From contig NZ_JARXXP010000003.1 of NCBI RefSeq assembly GCF_029893965.1, forward strand, positions 310,001 through 374,000: a stretch of 64,000 nucleotides of DNA. Reading direction: 5' to 3'. Source of the DNA: Paenibacillus sp. PastM-3 (GTDB taxonomy: Bacteria > Bacillota > Bacilli > Paenibacillales > Paenibacillaceae). Position numbers and translations under genes: made by a program. Below the pieces are notes generated by a model that saw only the letters and a program-made list of their open reading frames with translations, ran no database searches and was not told the origin of the DNA. Shown one piece after another: positions 46,281-54,783 of this stretch. Numbering within the stretch: position 1 is the first letter of the stretch; each line of letters opens with the position of its first letter.

Positions 46281-46325
46281 AAGCAACCTGCAGCAAGGAA
46301 AACCTTGTCTGCAGGTTGCTTTTTA
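46281..46325. terminator. Bidirectional terminator between glpK and the c-di-GMP-controlled operon
   Basis: AAGCAACCTGCAG/CTGCAGGTTGCTT with an inner CAAGG/CCTTG hairpin is followed by TTTTT on plus and TTTTGTC on minus. It serves the convergent units. Confidence 0.88.
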
Positions 46326-46328
46326 GAT

Positions 46329-46691
46329 TTACAGTACATTTTGTTCTTGAAAAGAAGGAACGATCAGCATATTCTCAATTCCCGCTTTACGGCCAAGCCG
46401 GGAGAGCTGCATCTTGAGCAGCGGGTTGTTTTCAAGCGCCAAAGTTACCTGCTGAAAGCCATCCGACTTATACATGATGAAGCAGCTTTCCAGCAGGGGC
46501 ACGACATCCGGTGCGGTGACATTCAGCTTGCGGCAGTCAATTTGCAGGGAATATTCTGAAGTTGTGATGGGATTGACTGTCTGCTGGTAAGCCTGCATTG
46601 TTTTGAGGCCATCCTCATTGGAGAAGGTGCCTTCCAGTTGCATATGAACAATCTTACTCACGGAATCTGCTTTCAGAACAAACCTGCCCAT
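46329..46691 (-). CDS. Small protein of unknown function, STAS-like character
   Basis: A 120-residue protein I do not recognise. Its alternation of strands and helices (SKIVHMQLEGTFSNEDGLKTMQAY, SLQIDCRKLNVTAPDVVPLLESCFIMYKSDGFQQVTLALENNPLLKMQLSRLGRKAG) recalls the STAS/SpoIIAA fold, where a conserved Asp-Ser-type loop would be phosphorylated; no clear Ser is seen at that place (IDCRKLNVTAPDV). No signal or membrane segment. GGAAGGA precedes the ATG closely. It is third in the riboswitch-led operon, 52 bp after the CMD gene. Confidence 0.7.
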   Translation of the reverse strand: MGRFVLKADSVSKIVHMQLEGTFSNEDGLKTMQAYQQTVNPITTSEYSLQIDCRKLNVTAPDVVPLLESCFIMYKSDGFQQVTLALENNPLLKMQLSRLGRKAGIENMLIVPSFQEQNVL

Positions 46692-46743
46692 TCCTTCCAG
46701 CCCCCAAATCGAAAGATATACATTCAGACTGCCATTTCTAAAG

Positions 46744-47112
46744 TTACTTGATTTCTTCCAAGGTAGCGAGCAGCACGTTGAAGGCGGAGATTACCCGCGG
46801 AGCGCCGATTGCAGGTACGAGATGCAGCAGGATGCCTTTGATCTGATCAACTGTCATGCCGACACGCAGTGCCATTACATAATGTACGCCCAGCTGTTCA
46901 TACTGACCCATCGTGATCAGGGCAGAGATGACAGCAATTTCTTTCCAGTCGGCACCGATTGTGGTCCGCTGAAAAATATCGCCATATGCGTTGCCCATAA
47001 TATATTCAGCCAGCTCCGGAAAATGCTCTTTAATCGGGGCCAGCTGCTTATTGCCATAATCTCCGGACAAATTCGTAAAATGCTTAAGTCCGCTGTTCAC
47101 TGAACTTTCCAC
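46744..47112 (-). CDS. Carboxymuconolactone decarboxylase-family protein, cysteine-free
   Basis: A 122-residue all-helical CMD/AhpD-like protein: GDIFQRTTIGADWKEIAVISALITMGQYEQLGVHYVMALRVGMTVDQIKGILLHLVPAIGAPRVISAFNVL is the usual core. It contains no cysteine, so it cannot be an AhpD-type peroxidase; a decarboxylase, lactonase or binding role fits better. His in GVHYVMAL could be catalytic. GTG start at 47112 with GGGGG upstream, 25 bp after the TPP-enzyme gene. Confidence 0.85.
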   Translation of the reverse strand: MESSVNSGLKHFTNLSGDYGNKQLAPIKEHFPELAEYIMGNAYGDIFQRTTIGADWKEIAVISALITMGQYEQLGVHYVMALRVGMTVDQIKGILLHLVPAIGAPRVISAFNVLLATLEEIK

Positions 47113-47137
47113 GTAAAAACCCCCTGAATGATGTTAA

Positions 47138-48769
47138 TTAAAGATTCAATACACGGTGCGCTGTCGGAGGCATTTCGTCACGGTCGGTGAGCAGTTCAAT
47201 CACTGCTACCTTGTTGGATGCTACCGCTGCATCTATAGCCGCAGCAAATTGTTCAGCCGTTTCGCACTTATAGCCTACAGCTCCGAGAGATTCGCCGAAT
47301 TTCGCCGCATCCATCGGAACCTCGAAGAGAGTGCCGTCAATTCTGCCGGTCGTCTTTTCCATACCTTTGAGGGCCATATCCAGCTGCATATTATTAACTA
47401 CAATAAAAATAACCGGGAGATCCTTGCACACAGCAGTATTAATCTCAGCCCCCAGCATCATGAAGCAGCCGTCCCCGGTAATGCAGAAGATGGTTTCGTC
47501 GGGAGCGGCAGCCTTGGCTCCGATCGACATGCCGATAGCATTGCCCATGCAGGCAAAGTAGGCATCAAAGATAAAGCTACCAGGCTTCTTGACATTGTAC
47601 CATTTTACGGCATGGAAGCCGTGGCTGCCGTCATCTACAAAGACGGAGCTGTTATAAGGAATCTGATCGCTTAAAGTGCTCAAGACTGAAGCGATTGAAA
47701 GTTTAGGGAGATCAGGCAATTCGTCGCGGTAATTGGCGTCTACTGTTATTTCGTGTCTGACCACACTATCCCGGTCGATATTCTCCAGATAGTAGCTAAG
47801 GTTGTCACGAAGATCCCCGCTGACTGAAATGGTTGGCGAATTCAGGATCTTGCCGACGAAGGTAGGGTCGGAATCAAACTGGATCAGCATTGCAGGGTGA
47901 TTCTCCGCCTTGAGATTGCAGATTGTCATATCACTCAGGCGTGAGCCGAGCACAATATACAGATCGCTGCTGTTCAGCAGATCATCCCCGTGCTTGCAGC
48001 CGCCCACACCGACCGGACCGTGATACAGCGGATGATCCCAGGCGATGGCTCCTTTGCCTCCCGGTGAGGTAACTACAGGGATATTGAAGGTTTCAGCCAG
48101 CTGCACCAGCTCCTGGTGGGTGCCGGAACGGTTGACACCTTTGCCGGCAATAATCAGCGGGCGCGATGATTCGTTGATTGCGGCAATGACACGCTCAAAA
48201 TTGCCGGTGCTCACAAGCGGCTCGCGTTCAGGAATAACAATACGGCATTCTTCCAGCATTTCTGTCTGGACATCAAAAGGAATGCACAGATGGACCGGAC
48301 CGCGTTTGCCGCTGAGGGCAATAGAGATAGCATGATTGAAAATCGTGCTGAAATGATCACCGCGCTCTACCAGCTTGCTGAACAGCGTAGCGGGTCTGAA
48401 CATATCTGCCAGATCAGCCAGATAAGAGGAGGAATCCTGGCACTGTGGAATTCCGAGCTCTTTAATCGATTGATGCCCTGTAATAAAGAGGACAGGAAGA
48501 TTGTTAGCCTTGGCATGTGCTGCAGCAGTAAGCAGATTCGTTCCTCCGGGACCCGAGGTTCCGAATGCGACTCCGAGACCTCCGGTTTTGAGTGCATAGC
48601 CGGCGGCTTCAAAGCCGGAGCTGGACTCATGTCTGCCCGGAATAAATTCGATACCGTAATCAACCATCTTAAGAGCTATAGGACAAATAGATTTGCCGAT
48701 AATACCAAAGGAATGTGTCACGCCGAGGCTGCGAAGCGCCTCCGCCATATAATCTGCGACTGTTTTCAA
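47138..48769 (-). CDS. Thiamine-diphosphate-dependent enzyme, acetolactate-synthase-like
   Basis: A 543-residue ThDP enzyme. PYR domain: LRSLGVTHSFGIIG and catalytic Glu in GRHESSSGFEAAGYA. Middle domain: SRPLIIAGKGVNRSGTHQELVQLAE. PP domain: cofactor motif ITGDGCFMMLGAEINTAVCKDLPVIFIVVNN. The family includes acetolactate synthases and 2-keto acid decarboxylases; which reaction is done here cannot be read. It is not the standard ilvB: RHESSSG replaces RHEQGA and no ilvN follows. Start chosen as TTG 48769 after GGGTGGAG; an in-frame TTG at 48835 lies in a leader hairpin with no site, and ATG 48751 is another option. First gene behind the c-di-GMP-I riboswitch. Confidence 0.85.
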   Translation of the reverse strand: MKTVADYMAEALRSLGVTHSFGIIGKSICPIALKMVDYGIEFIPGRHESSSGFEAAGYALKTGGLGVAFGTSGPGGTNLLTAAAHAKANNLPVLFITGHQSIKELGIPQCQDSSSYLADLADMFRPATLFSKLVERGDHFSTIFNHAISIALSGKRGPVHLCIPFDVQTEMLEECRIVIPEREPLVSTGNFERVIAAINESSRPLIIAGKGVNRSGTHQELVQLAETFNIPVVTSPGGKGAIAWDHPLYHGPVGVGGCKHGDDLLNSSDLYIVLGSRLSDMTICNLKAENHPAMLIQFDSDPTFVGKILNSPTISVSGDLRDNLSYYLENIDRDSVVRHEITVDANYRDELPDLPKLSIASVLSTLSDQIPYNSSVFVDDGSHGFHAVKWYNVKKPGSFIFDAYFACMGNAIGMSIGAKAAAPDETIFCITGDGCFMMLGAEINTAVCKDLPVIFIVVNNMQLDMALKGMEKTTGRIDGTLFEVPMDAAKFGESLGAVGYKCETAEQFAAAIDAAVASNKVAVIELLTDRDEMPPTAHRVLNL

Positions 48770-48824
48770 ATGCTCCACCCTATCCGTTGTGTATTTTTCT
48801 AGCGACTCTTGTGACAATAGAATA

Positions 48825-48846
48825 CCTGTACTCAAATGAGCACAGG
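48825..48846 (-). promoter_or_regulatory. Hairpin between the c-di-GMP aptamer and the TPP-enzyme gene
   Basis: CCTGTGCTCA-TT-TGAGTACAGG reads on the minus strand as a 10-bp hairpin (one G-T pair). No T-run follows, so it is not a standard terminator. It may be part of the expression platform. Confidence 0.5.
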
Positions 48847-48889
48847 CCAGTTGCGGGTATAGCTGTTCAGAACGTAATGGTGCTCACGT

Positions 48890-48985
48890 CCCGGCTGCAA
48901 CCTGGCTATCCTGGTCCCAGAAACTGAGACTGTAGATCCATGGCTTTGCGTCATTTCCTTTCGGAGAATTTTGCCATATAAAGTT
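48890..48985 (-). promoter_or_regulatory. c-di-GMP-I (GEMM) riboswitch
   Basis: On the minus strand the conserved pieces occur in order: GGCAAA, a hairpin capped by CGAAAG, GACGCAAAGCC, ATGGATCTA, a variable P3 hairpin (CAGTCTCAG...CTGGGACCAG) and GATAGCCAGGTTGC. This is the class-I aptamer with the GNRA tetraloop and its receptor-side arm. It lies about 120 nt before the TPP-enzyme start and about 40 nt after a TTGACA promoter. Confidence 0.88.
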
Positions 48986-49027
48986 AGGTCCAATGGATAA
49001 TATTTCATTGGTTAATTTTACTTTTAC

Positions 49028-49055
49028 AATATATTTTTAAATCTATCATTGTCAA
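49028..49055 (-). promoter_or_regulatory. Sigma-A promoter of the c-di-GMP-controlled operon
   Basis: On the minus strand TTGACA (49055-49050) and TATATT (49033-49028) are separated by 16 bp. The predicted start near 49021 leaves a CCAATG/CATTGG hairpin before the aptamer. Confidence 0.7.
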
Positions 49056-49126
49056 TACAATAATGCAGAAAGATACGAAATTTGACGAATTGCAGAACGA
49101 TTTGGTTAAATATGGAATCATTATCG

Positions 49127-49158
49127 CAAAAAAGCTGCCGCTCTGTGTGAGCGGCAGC
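49127..49158 (-). terminator. Intrinsic terminator of the chemoreceptor gene
   Basis: GCTGCCGCTC/GAGCGGCAGC is a perfect 10-bp stem, followed on the minus strand by TTTTTT. It insulates the receptor gene from the riboswitch operon. Confidence 0.9.
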
Positions 49159-49181
49159 CTTAGGGCCTGAGAACCAATCCT

Positions 49182-50432
49182 TTAGAATTTGAAAATATGA
49201 ATGGTTTTTTGCAGCTGGAATACAGCTTGCGTCATTTTGTCGGTTTCATCGGCGACGGATTGCAGGGCGTTAATCTGTTCATTCATTGCAGCTGATACTT
49301 CCTCGGTGCCGGCTGCAGTCTCCTGGGTGATTGCGGATATGTTTTCAATGGCGCTGGATATTTTAAGTGCGCTTTCCAGCATCAGGTCACTTTCCTGGGA
49401 GAAGGAAGCAATCTGCTCGGTTATGTATTGCACGCTTTGTACAATCTGCGAGAAAATGTGGGCTGTCTCCACGATCAGCTCATTCTGCACCTGTACAACC
49501 TCTTCATTGATGGCGATATTCTCTACGGCCTGCTTGATATCGGATTCAATGCTGCGGATGAGGCTGAATACTTCTTTGGTTGAAGCGGTGGATTCTTCAG
49601 CAAGCTTACGAACCTCCTGGGCCACAACGGCAAAACCGCGTCCGTGTTCACCGGCGCGTGCTGCCTCAATTGAAGCATTCAGCGACAGCAGGTTAGTCTG
49701 CTCGGCGATCTCAGTAATGGACTTGGCAATCAAGGAGATCCCGCGGGCGTTCTGTGAGAGGGCCTCGATGGTACCGGCAACCTTGCCCGTAGCCTCGATA
49801 TTTTTGCGCATGCCCTCAGCCTGGGTATCTACCGACAGCCGTCCTTGTTCTACCAGTTCAAGCGTATGTATAGAGCGTTTATTCATTTCCTTGGTGGAAT
49901 GTGTATAGTTGGCTACCTTTGTCTCAATATCTTTAATCGATTCTGTCATGTCCGCGATATCTGCGGAGATTTCATTGGCACCGACAGCAAGCTCGTTAGA
50001 GGAGGAGGCAACCTGGGCCATTACGATTTTGAGGCTGTGGTTTTTGTCTTCGATCCCCCTGCTGGCATCCATAACGTGCCGGGTAATTTGTGAGGCTTCG
50101 GTCAAAATCTTCTTGAGCTTGTCAATCATGATGTTGAAGGAGCGGCTGACCTCACCCATTGATCCGTTTTCATCAGCCCTGCTTGTAAAATCGCCTTTCG
50201 CAATGGTGTGGGTGACATTGGAGAACTCGTCAAAAGAAGATGTAAGCGTTCTCTCGACGAAGCGCGCAAGGGGATAAGTCAGTCCTGCAAGCGCCGCAAT
50301 GAGAATGATGCCGAGAATGAGTTTGCCCATAACTACCATCGTAATCAATACCGGAACAGCGAACAATGCGGCGACAAGATAACAGCCGGCTACAATTCTC
50401 TGTTTTAACGGAAGCTTGGTCATCCAATCCAT
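49182..50432 (-). CDS. Methyl-accepting chemotaxis protein without an extracellular sensor domain
   Basis: A 416-residue receptor with two adjacent N-terminal helices ([42 protein letters not shown]), a HAMP-like segment ([21 protein letters not shown]) and a signalling domain whose tip contains [39 protein letters not shown]. With no loop between the helices, sensing must be intramembrane, cytoplasmic or via partners. ATG 50432 follows AGGGGGAA; the longer frame to 50528 has no site. It talks to CheA/CheW, which are not in the window. Confidence 0.92.
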   Translation of the reverse strand: MDWMTKLPLKQRIVAGCYLVAALFAVPVLITMVVMGKLILGIILIAALAGLTYPLARFVERTLTSSFDEFSNVTHTIAKGDFTSRADENGSMGEVSRSFNIMIDKLKKILTEASQITRHVMDASRGIEDKNHSLKIVMAQVASSSNELAVGANEISADIADMTESIKDIETKVANYTHSTKEMNKRSIHTLELVEQGRLSVDTQAEGMRKNIEATGKVAGTIEALSQNARGISLIAKSITEIAEQTNLLSLNASIEAARAGEHGRGFAVVAQEVRKLAEESTASTKEVFSLIRSIESDIKQAVENIAINEEVVQVQNELIVETAHIFSQIVQSVQYITEQIASFSQESDLMLESALKISSAIENISAITQETAAGTEEVSAAMNEQINALQSVADETDKMTQAVFQLQKTIHIFKF

Positions 50433-50524
50433 AATAAAGTTCCCCCTAAAAAAAATGGTGTGTACTGGTATAAGTATAGGGGATTGACGGGGGAACAGTC
50501 TATTGTAAAAACTGACATAAAACA

Positions 50525-51517
50525 TCAAATCCCGTTTCCGGCAGAAGTGGAATTACGGGCCATTTCTACATATAAAGCAGAAGTTTCCCGCAAAGCGGTC
50601 ATCAGGCTGGCTACCAGCTCCTGCGGCTCGGCTGCCACAGCCTCCTGTCCCAGAGATAATATAATTTTACAGGCAGATTCCAGTGTATGGAACTCCGCCT
50701 GAGTCTCCATCCAGCCTTCTATGGCAGACTGCCGGGTGGACAGAATAGCTGTATACCGCTCCTGCTGAAGCGAATGCAGGCCCGGGCTGCTGAGCAGCAG
50801 GGTGACAGGATAACGGGGCAGCGCTGCCTTGAATGAAGCGGTAGATTGCTCCCAATAGCTCGCCAGATCAAATCCCGGCGGGCGGGTAAATGTTTCCCTG
50901 GTTATTTCAGCCCTCGTAATCCGCGAAACCCTGAAGGTCCGCATTTCGCCGCCGCACTCGGCAGCAGCATACCAGACCCCGCGTTTGGCTACCAATCCCA
51001 GCGGGGCAATCTTCCGTTCCTTTTGTTCACCGTTGTTGCTGTAAATCATGGAGACCATCCGGTCTGTCCATACTGCTTCCTGCAGCAGGGGAAGGTAAGG
51101 ATAAGCTTCGCCGGAAGGGTGCCAGCCTGCACCGTCAATATGGATGCGCTCAGTCAGGAGCTGGAGCGGAGAATCCTGCGGCTTGGCTGCTGCCGCTGCT
51201 TCCAGCTTTCGGACTGCAGAAGAAAAGTCCTCCTGAATCCCCAGCGCCTCCAGAACAGCTGTGTCCGCCGTCAGAAGCAGCGAGCCGATCTCCCGGGGCT
51301 TCATGCCTGTAAGCGTGGTTCTGTAGCCCTGGGGCAGCATCCAGCCGCCGTCCCGGCCTCTTTCTGCAATGACAGGAATACCTGATACACTAAGCGCCTC
51401 CATGTCACGCATAACAGTCCTTTCGGAAACGTCAAGCAGCCCGGCCAGCTCACGTGTGCTTATCTTGCCGCGGGCCTGCATCAGAAGCACTATGGATAAT
51501 AAACGGTCTGCCCTCAA
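50525..51517 (-). CDS. YafY-type HTH/WYL-domain transcriptional regulator
   Basis: A 330-residue regulator: an N-terminal HTH ([49 protein letters not shown]) followed by a WYL-like domain ([38 protein letters not shown]) and a C-terminal WCX-type part. Such proteins sense ligands through the WYL fold. TTG start at 51517 after AAGGAGGG with 7-nt spacing. It is divergent from an SDR gene, which is the likely target. Confidence 0.9.
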   Translation of the reverse strand: MRADRLLSIVLLMQARGKISTRELAGLLDVSERTVMRDMEALSVSGIPVIAERGRDGGWMLPQGYRTTLTGMKPREIGSLLLTADTAVLEALGIQEDFSSAVRKLEAAAAAKPQDSPLQLLTERIHIDGAGWHPSGEAYPYLPLLQEAVWTDRMVSMIYSNNGEQKERKIAPLGLVAKRGVWYAAAECGGEMRTFRVSRITRAEITRETFTRPPGFDLASYWEQSTASFKAALPRYPVTLLLSSPGLHSLQQERYTAILSTRQSAIEGWMETQAEFHTLESACKIILSLGQEAVAAEPQELVASLMTALRETSALYVEMARNSTSAGNGI

Positions 51518-51576
51518 TTCGTTCTCCCTCCTTAACCCTGCTTTATACTGAACTGCCGATTAACAGTATATCATTT

Positions 51577-51601
51577 ATATATGACAATGGGTGACATATA
51601 T
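51577..51601. promoter_or_regulatory. Palindrome between the WYL regulator and SDR genes
   Basis: ATATATG (51577-51583) and CATATAT (51595-51601) are inverted repeats centred in the divergent intergenic region. A TATAAT at 51608-51613 suits an SDR promoter. The palindrome would sit at or near its -35, fitting an operator. Confidence 0.45.
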
Positions 51602-51674
51602 ACCGGATATAATGATTAATGACAGCAGGAAAGCACATATTATGAATGAAAACCGGAGAGGAGCAGGATTAAAG

Positions 51675-52514
51675 ATGACACTGCAAGGAAAAGTGGCACT
51701 GGTTACCGGCGGAAGCAGAGGGGCGGGGAGGGGGATTGCCATCGAGCTGGCCCGCGCGGGGGCATTTGTTTATATCACCGGCAGAAGCACGGGACCACAG
51801 CAGGCCGGACAAGTAAAGGGGACAATAGATACAGTCTGCAAAGAGATTCTGGAGACCGGCGGTGAAGCGGCCGCAATCCGCTGCGACCATTCAAATGACC
51901 GGGAGACGGAGAAGGTAATCCGGCAAATTACCGAGGAAAAAGGCAGACTTGATATCCTGGTTAATAATGTATGGGGTGGAAATAAGCTGCCGATCGGCCT
52001 GGAGCCGTTCTGGGAGCAGCCGCCGGCGCACTGGGACAATATGTTTGAAGCAGGAGTCAGGGCGCAGCTGATGACAAATTATTATGCGGTTCCTCTGATG
52101 CGCAAGACTAAGGACAGCGGCGGACTGATTATCCATACGACATTCTGGGACAGGGATAAATATACGGGGAATTTCTATTATGACCTGGCCAAAAATGCGC
52201 TAAACCGTATGGCTTACGGTTTGTCCGTTGAGCTTGCTGCCGACGGGATTGCCGTTATACCGCTGTCACCGGGCTGGATGCGGACCGAGCTGGTATTGGC
52301 AGAGTTCGGGACGGATGAAGAGCACTGGCAGGAGGTAGAGGCGCTTAAGAATACTGAATCTACGGCGTATATCGGCCGGGCGGCAGCTGCACTGGCTCAG
52401 GATGAAGAGAAGCTGGCCCTGTCAGGAATCCCGCAGCAGGTCGGGGCGCTTGCAGAGAAGTACGGCTTCACAGATTCGGACGGGCGCAAAGTTCCTGTCT
52501 TCCGGATGGTTTAA
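51675..52514 (+). CDS. Short-chain dehydrogenase/reductase
   Basis: A 279-residue SDR with cofactor motif TGGSRGAGRGIA, NNVWGG after strand 4, and the catalytic YDLAK (Tyr-x3-Lys) in FYYDLAKNALNRMA. It resembles the DHRS1-like group that has an insertion before the catalytic Tyr. Substrate unknown. The TGGSRGxGRG pattern allows NADP(H). ATG 51675 is the usual family start (LQGKVALVTGG); ATG 51642, preceded by AGGAAAG, would add 11 residues. Confidence 0.88.
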   Translation: MTLQGKVALVTGGSRGAGRGIAIELARAGAFVYITGRSTGPQQAGQVKGTIDTVCKEILETGGEAAAIRCDHSNDRETEKVIRQITEEKGRLDILVNNVWGGNKLPIGLEPFWEQPPAHWDNMFEAGVRAQLMTNYYAVPLMRKTKDSGGLIIHTTFWDRDKYTGNFYYDLAKNALNRMAYGLSVELAADGIAVIPLSPGWMRTELVLAEFGTDEEHWQEVEALKNTESTAYIGRAAAALAQDEEKLALSGIPQQVGALAEKYGFTDSDGRKVPVFRMV

Positions 52515-52540
52515 TATCGGAAGCACCCAATTGAATGGAA

Positions 52541-52589
52541 AATGCCCGTCCGGAGCAGCGCTGCCATGAGCGCGTTCCGGACGGGCATT
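52541..52589. terminator. Convergent hairpin between the SDR gene and serA
   Basis: A 14-bp perfect inverted repeat AATGCCCGTCCGGA/TCCGGACGGGCATT with a 21-nt loop containing GCGCT/AGCGC. T-tracts are weak on both sides, but the position suits a bidirectional terminator. Confidence 0.7.
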
Positions 52590-52610
52590 AATTATTTACA
52601 GGGGCTGTTC

Positions 52611-54203
52611 CTACAGCAGAATAACTTCTTCCGCAGTATTGATTTCCGGAAGTCCGGCAAGCTTCACCAGCACATCCTGAGGCACCGCTTTATCCACAGT
52701 AAGCAGCATGATCGCTGCTCCGCCGACAATTTTACGGCCTACCTGCATGGACGCGATGTTGACATCATTTTCACCGAGCAAGGTTCCGACGAGACCGATA
52801 ATCCCCGGCTTATCGTTGTGGGAGATCAGAATCTGGTTACCTTCCGGCGCAATATCAACCGGGAAGTTGTTCACCTGGACGATGCGTTCACCGTAGCCCT
52901 GCAGCAGCGTACCGGCTACCAGACGAACTTCATCCGGATCTGCCTTCAGTGTAACGGTAATCAGGTTCGTGAAGCCCTTGGTCTTAGGTGATTTCGTCAC
53001 GACAACGTTCACGTCACGGGTTTTGGCCAGATGCATCGAGTTGACGATATTGACATCGCCAGCGAAGTGGCGGGACAGCACACCTTTGACGATATAGCGG
53101 GTCAGCGGCTGAGTATCCACATCGGAGAGGTCTCCGGCATACTCAACGTTGATTTCACGGATTGCACCGTGGGTAAGCTGGGTTGCGAAGCTTCCCAGCT
53201 TCTCGCCGAGCGTGAAGTACGGCTGAAGCTTGTTCATTACGCTTGGAGCAACCGGCGGGATGTTGACTGCGTTGATGAACGGCTCGTTGCGCAGGATATG
53301 CAGAACCTGCTCCGATACATCGATGGCGACGTTCTCCTGGGCTTCAACGGTCGAGGCACCGAGATGCGGAGTGACAATGATCTTCGGATGCGTCAGGAAT
53401 GGATGGTCAGCCTGCGGTGGCTCCTTCTCGAATACGTCAAAGGCTGCTCCGGCAACGATGCCGCTGTCGATCGCTTCAACCAGCGCCATTTCATCAATAA
53501 CACCGCCGCGGGCACAGTTAACGATGCGCATGCCCTTTTTCATAACCTCGAACTGCGGGCGGGAGATCATGTGGCGTGTTTCAGGTGTCAGCGGTGTGTG
53601 TACAGTAATGAAGTCGGCTCCGCGCACGATGTCATCCACCGAGGCCAGCTTTACTTCCAGCTTTTCAGCACGGTCAGCTGTCAGGAACGGGTCATAGGCA
53701 AGAATGCTCATACCGAATGCTTTGGCCCGCTTGGCTACCTCGCTGCCGATCCGGCCCATACCGAGCACACCGAGTGTCTTGCCGCGCAGCTCAACGCCAA
53801 GGAACGTTTTACGGTCCCACACACCGTTGATGGTTTTGGCGTAAGCCTGCGGAATGTGGCGGGCCAGCGCCATCATCATGGCAAAAGCATGCTCACAGGT
53901 AGTGATGGTGTTTCCGTCCGGAGCATTAATAACTACGACACCGCGTTGCGTAGCCGCCTCCAGCTTGATGTTGTCAACTCCGACTCCGGCACGGCCGATA
54001 ACTTTCAGGTTGGTGCCGGCAGCGATTATTTTCTCGGTAACCGTTGTCTGGCTGCGGACAAGCAGACCGTCATATTCGCCAATAATGGCAATCAGCTCGT
54101 CTTCGCTCAGTCCTGTTTTCTTATCCACAATTACATCTTTTGCGTCCATCAATTGCTGAATACCCAAATCGCTGATCGGATCCGACACTAATACTTTAAA
54201 CAT
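52611..54203 (-). CDS. serA: D-3-phosphoglycerate dehydrogenase
   Basis: A 530-residue enzyme for the first step of serine synthesis. Substrate/NAD domains: [61 protein letters not shown] ([15 protein letters not shown]), [12 protein letters not shown] ([14 protein letters not shown], catalytic His). Then an ASB domain (about residues 320-450) and a C-terminal ACT domain ([34 protein letters not shown]), where serine normally inhibits. AAGGGGG precedes the ATG. A T-box leader lies upstream. Confidence 0.96.
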   Translation of the reverse strand: MFKVLVSDPISDLGIQQLMDAKDVIVDKKTGLSEDELIAIIGEYDGLLVRSQTTVTEKIIAAGTNLKVIGRAGVGVDNIKLEAATQRGVVVINAPDGNTITTCEHAFAMMMALARHIPQAYAKTINGVWDRKTFLGVELRGKTLGVLGMGRIGSEVAKRAKAFGMSILAYDPFLTADRAEKLEVKLASVDDIVRGADFITVHTPLTPETRHMISRPQFEVMKKGMRIVNCARGGVIDEMALVEAIDSGIVAGAAFDVFEKEPPQADHPFLTHPKIIVTPHLGASTVEAQENVAIDVSEQVLHILRNEPFINAVNIPPVAPSVMNKLQPYFTLGEKLGSFATQLTHGAIREINVEYAGDLSDVDTQPLTRYIVKGVLSRHFAGDVNIVNSMHLAKTRDVNVVVTKSPKTKGFTNLITVTLKADPDEVRLVAGTLLQGYGERIVQVNNFPVDIAPEGNQILISHNDKPGIIGLVGTLLGENDVNIASMQVGRKIVGGAAIMLLTVDKAVPQDVLVKLAGLPEINTAEEVILL

Positions 54204-54412
54204 GGTTTCTTATCCCCCTTAAAAGTTAAAAAGCTTAATATGCCTAAGGATGCCCTCGAAAGGCACCCGCAGTACCAGTAGTGGTCAAACAGGCTGGCTG
54301 ACATTGCCGAAATAACGGGGCAACGCGCTGTCGCATAAAAGAGAAAGGATGCAGCTGTACGCGTAAAGCGGGATATGGGCCTTTTAGACCAATTGTAATG
54401 AATCCGGGTAAC
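54204..54412 (-). other. Long untranslated stretch between the T-box terminator and serA
   Basis: About 209 bp separate the terminator T-run from the serA start. Most T-box leaders end close to the gene. I saw no second riboswitch, no promoter pair and no convincing small gene in it. Confidence 0.5.
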
Positions 54413-54460
54413 AAAAAAACTCCCAACCCCATACTACTGCCGTAGTAAGGGACGAGAGTT
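54413..54460 (-). terminator. T-box regulatory terminator of serA
   Basis: On the minus strand AACTCTCGTCCC pairs with GGGGTTGGGAGTT (some wobble), followed by TTTTTTT. It lies directly after the AGGGTGGTACCACG T-box motif. Confidence 0.88.
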
Positions 54461-54665
54461 GTCGTGGTACCACCCTAATTCACTGCAACTGTTCAAGAAG
54501 CAGCCTCATTGGCCGTATAGGCCACACTGATAACGGAGATGATCCGATTGCATCTACTATTCGTTCGATACAATATCTCGGGAGCGCTAAAGAACACTGT
54601 CCGCCACCGGTTTGCACCACCCACCGGCTCTCTGTAGACTTTCAGAATCTTTGTTCCTTCATCGG
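54461..54665 (-). promoter_or_regulatory. T-box riboswitch before serA
   Basis: Minus strand: a stem I beginning GAAGGAACAAAG, AGAGAG, the distal GGTGGGTGGTGCAAACCGGTGG, a specifier region GCGCTCCCGAGATA, then the antiterminator bulge sequence AATTAGGGTGGTACCACG. TCC and the nearby AGC in the specifier region are both serine codons, so tRNA-Ser sensing is likely. Uncharged tRNA would let serA be transcribed. Confidence 0.92.
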
Positions 54666-54687
54666 TTTTGCTTGATTAATTTTTCAT

Positions 54688-54717
54688 AATGTAACATGGT
54701 GATGCCAACTGTGTCAA
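54688..54717 (-). promoter_or_regulatory. Sigma-A promoter of the serA T-box leader
   Basis: On the minus strand TTGACA (54717-54712) and TACATT (54693-54688) are separated by 18 bp, about 20 bp upstream of stem I. Confidence 0.75.
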
Positions 54718-54783
54718 TAGGCTTATTCTGCCTGGACTGCCTTGAAGTGAGCTTTATTTTTCGTTATGATGCAATAGCTGGTT

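Noticed and set aside
46744..48769. Reading the ThDP gene as the biosynthetic acetolactate synthase ilvB
   Set aside because: No ilvN or ilvC neighbours, a divergent sequence around the catalytic Glu, and control by a c-di-GMP riboswitch rather than a branched-chain leader.
53031..54191. A 386-codon open frame antisense to serA
   Set aside because: It mirrors the serA coding frame, has no ribosome site and no recognisable motif; serA is certain on the other strand.
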